Shown: in pieces, positions 43,110 to 50,490 of the stretch
How positions within the stretch are numbered: the first letter of the stretch is position 1
Layout: each line of letters starts with the position of its first letter
Assembly: GCA_015231885.1 (NCBI GenBank)
Contig: JADGAT010000024.1
Location: forward strand, 1 to 56,013
DNA: 56,013 bases
Source of the DNA: SAR324 cluster bacterium
Lineage (GTDB): Bacteria; SAR324; NAC60-12
Direction of reading: 5' to 3'
Made by a program: the position numbers and the translations under genes
The notes under the pieces: model-generated
Databases searched by the model: none
Told to the model about the DNA's origin: nothing
What the model saw: only the letters and a program-made list of their open reading frames with translations

Positions 43110-44894
43110 TTATTGTTCCAAATAATACAGAACATCTGATAATTCTTCCGTAAGCTGTTCAATTTTTTCAACATTATCGCTCTGAATCACCTGAACATAC
43201 TCCTGCATGAGCTGTTTGAGATCATTGGCTTCATCTTCATTGTCAATGGTGGGAAGAATGGCTTGGGCTCGATCATATAAATCCTGTTGATCGGGCGAAA
43301 GTTGTATTTTTTCTTCCAATAACTTTTTAGTTGGTGTGGTCTCTTGTTCCGAAGATCCGTCCTGCTCCTCTTCTTTGGAGGTTTCCCATAGTTCTTCCAA
43401 TCGTTCCTGAACCTTTAGTATCTGGGGAGCTGACAATGGACTGTTGGAAGGGGAAATGGTGAGGCTTTCTTTTTTATCAATATCTCGGCTCTCAGCGGTA
43501 ACATTGAGGATCCCATTGACATCAAAATCAAAATGAACTTCAATTTTCAAAGATTCCGCAGGGGCTGGCGGAAGGTCCATAATCCATATTTCTCCAAGAT
43601 GAATATTACCATCAACGGTGGGTTGTTCTCCCTGATAGACATCAACTAATATTTTTTCCATATTGTCAAGAGGGTTGGAATAAACTTCCGAACGAGAAAC
43701 GGGCACAACCGTGTTTCGGGGAATAATGACACTAAACTGATTGGGAACGAACCCGTTCAAATCAAACCCTATTGTCGCGACCCCCAGAGAATAGGGGGTG
43801 ACATCTACCAAGATCGAATCTATCGGTTCCCCTGCCAGTATTCCTGCTTGATATGCGGCTCCCATGGTGACACAAAGATCTGGGTTGATCTCGTCATAAA
43901 GGGGTTTGCCTAAGTGTTCTTTCAGTAATTTTCGCACCAGAGGGATGCGGGTAGATCCTCCCGCCAATACCACTCGGTCAATATCATTCTCGGTGAATTC
44001 GGCATCTTGCAAAGCCCTGTCAATGGATTGTAAGGTGGATTTCAGTAGTGGTTCAATGAGTTCCTCGAATTCATCACGATCCACCTGGGTTGATAAATGT
44101 AAGGGCACCTGGTCTTTTTGGGACAGGAACTCCTCCTTGACATCAGCAAAAGCATATTCGGACAAATGGATTTTAGTTTGTTCGGCAATTCTTTCCAATC
44201 GTGCCATCGCTAGTGGTTCATTTCTGAGATCAACTCCATGTTGCTTTTGGAAAGTCTGAATCAGTAAATTTTGAAGTTTTCGGTCAAAGTCGTCCCCCCC
44301 CAGCATATTATTGCCATGACTTGCCAAAACTTCGGTCACCTCTCCAACAATTTCTACAATAGACACATCAAATGTTCCTCCCCCTAAATCGAATACGAGC
44401 ACTTTTTCAGAAGTGTCTGCGTGAAAATTATAGACTAAAGCCGCAGCAGTGGGTTCGTTGATAATTCGAATAACCTCTAAACCTGCCAATTCCCCCGCCT
44501 GTTTAGTGTCTTGACGCTGTCTGTCACTGAAATAAGCCGGTACGGTAATAACCGCCTTTTTGATAGGTTCTTTTAAAGCAGCTTCAGCCTGAGCCTTCAG
44601 TTTTTTTAAGATCAGTGCTGAAATTTCTAAAGCGGAAAAAGTGCGTTGATTCAAATGAAATTTATGATCTGTTCCCATTTTGCGTTTGACGGATTTGACA
44701 GTTGATTCCGGGCTGGCGGCATATTGTCTCAATGCTTCAGTGCCGACTAACAATTTTCCTTTTGTCGAAATGCCTACAACTGAAGGAATTAACTTTTCCC
44801 CATTCTCATCTTCCAAAACCGTAACCGTTCCGTTTTGAATCACGGCGACTGCTGAGTTCGTGGTTCCTAAATCAATACCTAAAATTTTTTCCAT
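43110..44894 (-). CDS. Hsp70 (DnaK-like) chaperone of a dedicated operon
   Basis: The ATG at 44894, with AAAGGA about 5 bases upstream, gives 594 aa. The ATPase domain has GIDLGTTNSAVAV, VFDLGGGTFDVS and VLAGGSTRIPLVRKLL. The substrate domain has the DnaK-like PRNTVVPVSRS and NGILNVTAESRD. The C-terminal lid is shorter than in DnaK and rich in Glu, without the usual terminal motif. All residues needed for ATP binding appear intact. The surrounding genes are GrpE-like, J-like and TPR proteins rather than dnaJ/hrcA, so this is probably a second Hsp70 of specialised role. The gene is 7 bases behind grpE-like. Confidence 0.9.
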   Translation of the reverse strand: MEKILGIDLGTTNSAVAVIQNGTVTVLEDENGEKLIPSVVGISTKGKLLVGTEALRQYAASPESTVKSVKRKMGTDHKFHLNQRTFSALEISALILKKLKAQAEAALKEPIKKAVITVPAYFSDRQRQDTKQAGELAGLEVIRIINEPTAAALVYNFHADTSEKVLVFDLGGGTFDVSIVEIVGEVTEVLASHGNNMLGGDDFDRKLQNLLIQTFQKQHGVDLRNEPLAMARLERIAEQTKIHLSEYAFADVKEEFLSQKDQVPLHLSTQVDRDEFEELIEPLLKSTLQSIDRALQDAEFTENDIDRVVLAGGSTRIPLVRKLLKEHLGKPLYDEINPDLCVTMGAAYQAGILAGEPIDSILVDVTPYSLGVATIGFDLNGFVPNQFSVIIPRNTVVPVSRSEVYSNPLDNMEKILVDVYQGEQPTVDGNIHLGEIWIMDLPPAPAESLKIEVHFDFDVNGILNVTAESRDIDKKESLTISPSNSPLSAPQILKVQERLEELWETSKEEEQDGSSEQETTPTKKLLEEKIQLSPDQQDLYDRAQAILPTIDNEDEANDLKQLMQEYVQVIQSDNVEKIEQLTEELSDVLYYLEQ

Positions 44895-44901
44895 ATTTCC
44901 T

Positions 44902-45633
44902 TTATTCTGATAATGAATTTTCTGTCTTGACGGTGACAATAACTTCACTGGGGCGGAGTAGTTTTCCCTGATAGTGGTATCCTTTCAAAATTTCCTTGTA
45001 GACCCGATTGAGCTTCTGCTCTTCCGTTACAGGGTGTTGTCCTACAGCCATCATGGTTGCAGGATCAAATTCCTGATTGACGGTTTCATAGTGGTGGACT
45101 CCATAGGTTTCCATCCATTCTGAAAACCTCTGACGTATTCCACTCAAGCCGATGTATCCGTTTTCCATAATTTTACAGGTCTTTTTTTTACTCAACCAAA
45201 TCGACAAGTTGTTTTGATGGACTTGCGTGATTTCTTGCCAGTATTGGATGGCGTAATCCAAACGATCCAAGACTGGCAATACGTTTTCAAATATTTCTTT
45301 CCAGTCCGGACTGTGGGGATCGGGAGACGGCGATGCATTGAATCGTTGCGGTTCAGTTCCTCCTGGTGAGGGGACTGTCCTGCTTTCCAGAGGCGGACGA
45401 AATGCTTCCATGATTTCCAAAACTTTTTCCAAGGAGAGCTGTGTTTTATGCTGAATTTTATTTTGATTTTTTAATTCCTGCTTGAGCGCGATCCACTCCT
45501 CCATCAGAGTGTAGTGATCAAGAGTGGATTGAGGGGGTGCTTTCTGAGGAATCTCAAGTTCCACCGGTAATGGAATTTCTTCAATGCATATAGCATCCTG
45601 AAATGCCTGAAATGCTTCAAGTAATGATGACAT
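44902..45633 (-). CDS. GrpE-like nucleotide exchange factor with long N-terminal part
   Basis: A 243-aa protein. The first 110 residues have a helical stretch (TLMEEWIALKQELKNQ) and a Ser/Pro-rich linker. Then follow the GrpE coiled coil and a C-terminal beta domain ending GYHYQGKLLRPSEVIVTVK, which is the GrpE signature (GYxxxGxxLRPAxVxV). It would release ADP from the neighbouring Hsp70. It is longer than usual GrpE (about 200) and quite divergent. The gaps to its operon neighbours are 5 and 7 bases. Confidence 0.82.
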   Translation of the reverse strand: MSSLLEAFQAFQDAICIEEIPLPVELEIPQKAPPQSTLDHYTLMEEWIALKQELKNQNKIQHKTQLSLEKVLEIMEAFRPPLESRTVPSPGGTEPQRFNASPSPDPHSPDWKEIFENVLPVLDRLDYAIQYWQEITQVHQNNLSIWLSKKKTCKIMENGYIGLSGIRQRFSEWMETYGVHHYETVNQEFDPATMMAVGQHPVTEEQKLNRVYKEILKGYHYQGKLLRPSEVIVTVKTENSLSE

Positions 45634-45638
45634 GGCTG

Positions 45639-45935
45639 TTAAAAAGTGAGTTTGATGAGTTGGCTGATGGAGACTTCCTGGCGCTGTATGCTACGCAGAA
45701 TCTCTAAAGGAGAAGCAATCGTCTGCTTTTCTAATTTCATTATCTGTAATGTTCCGATAGTTTGGGCGGACTGTTTTTTTTTTAAGGCAGATTCATAGGC
45801 GGCCCGAATGATTTTAAATTGTTCCGGGTTCTTATCTGGAGGGGATTGCTTGATTTTCGCAAAATAGGCTTTTTTTATGGCAGTCTGGTCTGCATCTTCA
45901 GGAATTTCCAGAATAGTATAAGGGTTATCACTCAT
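45639..45935 (-). CDS. Divergent J-domain protein with PPD in place of HPD
   Basis: A 98-aa protein starting at the ATG at 45935 (AGAAGAGA just upstream). Residues 4-50 are a J domain: NPYTILEIPEDADQTAIKKAY and PEQFKIIRAAYESAL. The loop that normally reads HPD is PPDKNP here (SPPDKNP). The His is essential for stimulating DnaK in classical J proteins, so this one may not activate the Hsp70 in the usual way or may only recruit it. The tail (LEILRSIQRQEVSISQLI) has no Zn finger or client domain. It lies 22 bases after the TPR gene and 5 bases before grpE-like. Confidence 0.8.
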   Translation of the reverse strand: MSDNPYTILEIPEDADQTAIKKAYFAKIKQSPPDKNPEQFKIIRAAYESALKKKQSAQTIGTLQIMKLEKQTIASPLEILRSIQRQEVSISQLIKLTF

Positions 45936-45957
45936 TATTCTCTTCTCTTGCAAAAAT

Positions 45958-48582
45958 TTAGCGATTGAAACGTTTTTTTGCATGGATTATTTCATCAATC
46001 ATTTGGATAACATGGCGTGGCATGTTCCTCTCTCTTGCATATTTTTTCGCTCCTGTTGGATCGGTGATGATAGCAGATATAAAAGCCATTGAAAAGGAAG
46101 GGGTATCGAGGAGAGATGGATCGTCTTCCAACTCTTCAAATAAATCCTCGAAAGAAGGCTCCATGCCCAACAAGCTCATCAACCCATCCATTAAACGATC
46201 TTCAGAGGGGCCATCAGAAAAATCAAACTCGTCTTCGTCTTCTTCACCAAAAGGATTATTGAACCTCCGGGACGAATTTCCTGGGGCTTTTGCAGGTTTT
46301 CGACCAAATGAGTATCTGGGCATTTCAAATGAGCCTCCCATCAAATCAAACAGACTACCCAAGAGGCCCTCTTCGTACTCGTCTTCCAATTGCTCAAGTT
46401 CTTCTTTGAGGCGAAACAGAGTAAACGCTTTATCGTCCTGGAGTCTGCGTGCCAGATCAAACCCTTTTTGATGGAATTTTTCTGTTTGGAATCCAGGAAG
46501 CGGCAATGTTGAAACGGCCCAGAGCAAACTAGGATGTTCAGGTTCTTTTTTGAGGAGAGACAACAATGGTTCCTGACAACGACCCGCATGCCCCAGCACA
46601 AACCAAAATCGTTGCAGCTCCACCAGATCTTCTAACAGGGAATCAGAACGAGTGAGCAGCAAGTTTAGAAAATGATCAAATTCTTTGGGTGGTTTTTTCA
46701 ACGCGCCTAAAGTTTGCACCAGGCTTAACAAGGCTTTAGGATTCGTTTCTGCCCGCTGTTTTAATTCCTGCTGTAAGTATTTCAAGACTTTTCGATGAGC
46801 CAAAGTTTTTTTATAAAAATCAAAGGCAATGATGAAGTATTTTAATAGTTCAATCTGTTCTTGTTCACTAGGGGCTGCATTGACCTGCTTCTGCAATTGT
46901 TTGATGTTAATGTTTGCCTCAATTTTTTTTCTGGTATGCCATTGTGATGGGTGGGAAGCTCCTAAAAACATTTTGGCCGCATTGATCAGCAAATGCGGGT
47001 TTCTTTCCACATCTTTGATGACGAAGTCAAGGTAAGGTAATTCTCCTTTTGCCTGTGCAAAATAGATCCGTGTTTCTATTTGTAGAGGAGATAAAGGCAC
47101 GTCTGCAAAAGCCTCTCCGTGCTTTTTACGAAACTGGTACAAGGTTTCAAACTGCCCTGTTGTCTGATAGATTTCGATGAGATCATCATAAATTTGCTCG
47201 AACATGGGGCATCCTAAGGTCAACGCTTTTTGGTAATGTGTTTCAGCTTCTTGAAATTGTTGTTTTTCAAAAGCCAGGTATCCCTTCAGTACCAAAACAA
47301 TTGGGGCCTCTGGCGCTTTGTCAAAAGCTTTTGCTATTTCGGGCTTTGCTCGTAAAGAGTGCCTGTTTTTAAGATAATGGAGTGCTAAATATCCTGCCAG
47401 TTCTCCGCTTGTGAATTTTTTTTGTTCAGCATGCCATTGATCCGGATATTTTTGCGCCTCGATGTCCAACAGTTTTTCTGCATGTTTTACCCAGTCGGGA
47501 AATAATTGAAATTCGCTGTCCCATCCTTGAACAATCACATTTTTGTAATGCCCCCAGTCATGAGGATGGAGTTGAAGGGATTTTTTCCAGATTGTTTCTG
47601 CACAGCTCAATGCTCCTTCATCGAAGGCTACTTGTGCCCCCAGACGATATATGCTTTTCTCCAAAGCCAAATGATTGGGGAGTCTTGAAACTTCTTTTGG
47701 ATGCTTTGCCAGCAGATGGGCGGCTTCGTGCACGTCCCCTGCTTCTAAAGATTTCTCCAGGCTGCCAATCAATTGAGTCAGAGGAGAAGTGCGTCTTTTT
47801 AGATGAGGAAGAAAAGACTCGGCTTTTTGCAGGGTTTCAGGTGAAGAGGCGTGATGAGAATGGTGCAGGTATAACCAGCCTTTCAAGGGCAGGTCCTGAA
47901 TTGTTTCAATCGCGGCTTGTGCCTCAGGTATGCGTTTTTCCAAAACCAGGCTGTAAGCTTTCCAGGACTGCAAACAAGCAAATCGATCATCCTTGGACTT
48001 GATAGAATTCTGAGCCTGATTGAAACAAAGGGTTGCTTCTTGAGGGAGGTCTTGTTTCAGAGCCAAAACTCCTTTTGCCCAATGGAGATCGTCGGGGGAG
48101 AATCGTTGTGGATGATTTTGAAGCAACACCTGAACTTCTTCCAATTGGTCCTGTAATAATAACAATTTCAAGAGTAGGTTTGCGTGTTTGTCAGGCAAGC
48201 GATGTTCGTTAAACGCCTTTTGGATAAAGGCGGATGCTTTGGCTTCCTGGCCCAAAAGAACTCTGCATTTTGCAATAAAATAATAAGAGTTCTCAGTTTC
48301 CCCATAGGTTTCAAACATTTGTTCAAAATCCTGCAAAGCCCGATGGTAATCATTGCGCTGGAGACGGTGTTGTCCTCTGAGTAAGAGGAAATGGGTCATT
48401 TCTTTATCAACATTGGCTTTTGGATCACACTTGAGAATATTGTCAATTTCTGGCTTTGCTTTTTGGAATAGGCCTGCGTCTAGGTGTTGTTTTGCCCGAT
48501 TTTGGTATTGAGAGATCTGTTCAGGATTAAAAGTACGCGGTTGAGACTGTTTTTTTTTGCGCTTGCGACGAGATAATTTCAT
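45958..48582 (-). CDS. Large TPR-repeat protein, first gene of the chaperone operon
   Basis: An 874-aa protein. It begins with a basic stretch (SRRKRKKKQSQ) and then has many tetratricopeptide units, for example around residues 28-60 (QYQNRAKQHLDAGLFQKAKPEIDNIL), 64-97 (MTHFLLLRGQHRLQRNDYHRALQDFEQM) and 430-460 (LVLKGYLAFEKQQFQEAETHYQKALTL). Residues about 740-830 are low-complexity acidic with Phe/Gly/Ser (NNPFGEEDEDEFDFSDGPSE). It resembles a scaffold that could bind clients or the Hsp70. No signal peptide is seen. It may be the specificity factor of the whole module. Confidence 0.75.
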   Translation of the reverse strand: MKLSRRKRKKKQSQPRTFNPEQISQYQNRAKQHLDAGLFQKAKPEIDNILKCDPKANVDKEMTHFLLLRGQHRLQRNDYHRALQDFEQMFETYGETENSYYFIAKCRVLLGQEAKASAFIQKAFNEHRLPDKHANLLLKLLLLQDQLEEVQVLLQNHPQRFSPDDLHWAKGVLALKQDLPQEATLCFNQAQNSIKSKDDRFACLQSWKAYSLVLEKRIPEAQAAIETIQDLPLKGWLYLHHSHHASSPETLQKAESFLPHLKRRTSPLTQLIGSLEKSLEAGDVHEAAHLLAKHPKEVSRLPNHLALEKSIYRLGAQVAFDEGALSCAETIWKKSLQLHPHDWGHYKNVIVQGWDSEFQLFPDWVKHAEKLLDIEAQKYPDQWHAEQKKFTSGELAGYLALHYLKNRHSLRAKPEIAKAFDKAPEAPIVLVLKGYLAFEKQQFQEAETHYQKALTLGCPMFEQIYDDLIEIYQTTGQFETLYQFRKKHGEAFADVPLSPLQIETRIYFAQAKGELPYLDFVIKDVERNPHLLINAAKMFLGASHPSQWHTRKKIEANINIKQLQKQVNAAPSEQEQIELLKYFIIAFDFYKKTLAHRKVLKYLQQELKQRAETNPKALLSLVQTLGALKKPPKEFDHFLNLLLTRSDSLLEDLVELQRFWFVLGHAGRCQEPLLSLLKKEPEHPSLLWAVSTLPLPGFQTEKFHQKGFDLARRLQDDKAFTLFRLKEELEQLEDEYEEGLLGSLFDLMGGSFEMPRYSFGRKPAKAPGNSSRRFNNPFGEEDEDEFDFSDGPSEDRLMDGLMSLLGMEPSFEDLFEELEDDPSLLDTPSFSMAFISAIITDPTGAKKYARERNMPRHVIQMIDEIIHAKKRFNR

Positions 48583-48826
48583 AACTTTGGATGGTGGTTT
48601 GTGCAGTGCTGTTTTCCTTCTGATTTTCTAATTCTTCGATCTTGCGTTGTTGATGGCGGTTGATGCCCACGATAACCTTCGTCCCATAATTGACCTTTAG
48701 CGATCCACGATCATCCGCATAGGAAAATTAAAAACTACACGAGATCATAGCAGCTAGAAATAGGCCTGTAAATGGAAATTTAAGGCTTCTTTTTTTGGTT
48801 TGGCTTCCTTTGGTATTTCTTTTCCT
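48583..48826. other. Gap upstream of the chaperone operon with a coding-like fragment
   Basis: The minus strand has an open stretch of about 66 codons without a start (about 48745 to 48535), reading ADDRGSLKVNYGTKVIVG then NRHQQRKIEELENQ. It runs out of frame into the start of the TPR gene. It looks like decayed coding sequence, and I cannot name it. The operon promoter should also be here, but no consensus is obvious. Confidence 0.3.
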
Positions 48827-49876
48827 TCAGTCTATTGTAAGAACAATTTTACCCGTGTACTGCTTTGCTTCAAAGTACTTTTGAGCAGCTGCAATTTGAT
48901 GTAAAGGAAATGTTTTGGCTACCACAGGAACGATCTCTTCTGCTTCGATGCGCTGAATCAAATTTTTAAAAACGCTGGGTTCCAACACCGTACACCCCAT
49001 CAGGTTGAGATCTTTGAGATAGAGAGTGCGCACATCCAGATTGACATGTGCTCCACCAATAGCTCCTGCTACGGCATAACGACCAAATGGTTTGAGTATA
49101 TTTAGCAGATCTCCCCATTTTTCTCCAGCAACCAAATCAATAACAACATCTATTTGATTTTCTCCTAATTTTTGAAGTAAATGATCGTTTCTCGAAAGGA
49201 CTTGATCAGCCCCAAGGCTTTTTAATTTGTTGGATTTCGATGGATTGGCAATGGCAATGACTTTGGCATGTCTTGCTTTCGCTAATTGGACTGCAGCGGA
49301 GCCGACCCCACCCGAGGCTCCTGTCACACAAACCACATCATTCTCATCAACTTTAGCTCGTGTTAACAAATTTTCGGCAGTAGAATAAGAACAGGGAAAA
49401 GATGCCAGTTCCACATCACTAAAGGAACTTTGTATTGGGTAAGCATGTCGAGAAGCAACTACCACGTATTTGGCGAACCCCCCATCACACTCTGAACCTA
49501 AAAACCAAGGAGTATTCAACCATTTCCCATTCACTTCTCTAAGACAAGGTTCAACGATGACCCTCTGATTCAACATAGCCTTGTCTACCCTTTTTCCCAC
49601 TTTCACAATGGTTCCACACACATCAATCCCTTGTATCCTGGGAAAGCGGATGGCTTCTCCTGCCCAACTCGCATCTTCAAGATTTTTTGTTCCTTTTGAA
49701 TACCAAGCTTTCCGAGTATTCAAGTCTGTATTGTTAACACCGGCAGCGCTGACTCGGATTAAAACATCAGAAAGACCGGGAGATGGAGTGGGAATATCGT
49801 CTCGAAATTCTAATTGCTCGAGATCACCATGACCAAGCAGGTATATCCCTCTCATTTTTATAGGGATTGCATTCAT
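48827..49876 (-). CDS. Medium-chain dehydrogenase/reductase (quinone oxidoreductase/zinc alcohol dehydrogenase family)
   Basis: A 349-aa cytoplasmic protein with the MDR fold: catalytic-domain start with GVNNTDLNTRKAWYSKG and IQGIDVCGTIVKVG, and Rossmann domain with VTGASGGVGSAAVQLAKARHAKVIA. The catalytic zinc Cys/His set of true alcohol dehydrogenases is not clearly present, which favours a quinone-reductase-like or crotonyl-CoA-reductase-like enzyme with NADPH. The substrate is unknown. It ends about 245 bases upstream of the chaperone operon on the same strand. Confidence 0.85.
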   Translation of the reverse strand: MNAIPIKMRGIYLLGHGDLEQLEFRDDIPTPSPGLSDVLIRVSAAGVNNTDLNTRKAWYSKGTKNLEDASWAGEAIRFPRIQGIDVCGTIVKVGKRVDKAMLNQRVIVEPCLREVNGKWLNTPWFLGSECDGGFAKYVVVASRHAYPIQSSFSDVELASFPCSYSTAENLLTRAKVDENDVVCVTGASGGVGSAAVQLAKARHAKVIAIANPSKSNKLKSLGADQVLSRNDHLLQKLGENQIDVVIDLVAGEKWGDLLNILKPFGRYAVAGAIGGAHVNLDVRTLYLKDLNLMGCTVLEPSVFKNLIQRIEAEEIVPVVAKTFPLHQIAAAQKYFEAKQYTGKIVLTID

Positions 49877-49939
49877 ATTCTATTCCATTGTTAACAGGGC
49901 AAAACAGAATCTGTTGTTCCTGAATACATACGATTCTTC

Positions 49940-50104
49940 TTAGGGTTCGTGCAGAAATAACGTTGACAAAGATGAGGAAGTATTTTTTCTTGGCTACAAG
50001 GCGTCTTCAATTGTGCATACTGGAGTATGTGCCTTTGAAGACAACACCGTAGACGAGGAAAAAGACAAGTCATCTGTAAAGGTTATTTATGTACGGGCCC
50101 TTAG
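49940..50104 (+). mobile_element. Palindromic repeat family 2, copy B (MITE-like)
   Basis: About 165 bp, nearly identical to copy A (41783-41947): TTAGGGTTCGTGCAGAAATAACG at the left and GTTATTTATGTACGGGCCCTTAG at the right, with the same internal hairpin (CATACTGGAGTATG centre). It lies between the MDR gene and a doubtful small frame. The bases just left of it, CGATTCT, also occur at the left of copy A. Confidence 0.85.
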
Positions 50105-50228
50105 CGACACAATAAACTTTTTTGATTATTTGGCTGGCGTAAAACATCTTTTTGTTACCATATATTTCATGAAATATCCATTTTATCCTCGGTGTCTTGA
50201 ATGTCCTGATCAATAAGAAATTGTACAG

Positions 50229-50456
50229 TTGCTTCAGGCTAACGGTGAGTTGATTCGATTAATTGCACAAGACGAAATGATAAAGGAGTGTGTTTTAAAA
50301 GTTGGGCAGTGTCATGTAGCCATTGCCAGAAATGATTTTAATAAGGTGAAAAAAACGATTAGAACTCTTGGGATGCTTGATTACAAAATGAATTGGTTTT
50401 ATGCTAAATGTGAAATGGGAACAAATCGAAAAAGCCCGGTCCTGCAGATCGGGTAA
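50229..50456 (+). pseudogene. Doubtful small frame (up to 75 aa), perhaps a remnant
   Basis: The frame has only a TTG start; the first ATG (in MIKECVLKVGQ) leaves about 59 residues. There is no clear ribosome binding site. The helical, Lys-rich sequence (FNKVKKTIRTLGMLDYKMN) looks like real protein, but I recognise no family. Its last codons overlap a transcription terminator of the opposite strand, which argues against an intact gene. It may be a fragment of a larger lost gene. Confidence 0.25.
50429..50453 (-). terminator. Intrinsic terminator of the hybrid kinase gene
   Basis: On the minus strand CCCGATC, loop TGCAG, then GACCGGG (one mismatch) is followed by CTTTTT, a GC-rich hairpin with a T-run, about 35 bases beyond the kinase stop codon. 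This is the clearest Rho-independent terminator in the window. Confidence 0.65.
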
Positions 50457-50490
50457 ACAGAAGAAAACCTTTCAGGTTGGTGATAATCGT

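Noticed and set aside
49891..50073. Minus-strand frame covering family 2 copy B
   Set aside because: It is largely the repeat sequence; a related frame in copy A differs and is broken, so it is not a gene.
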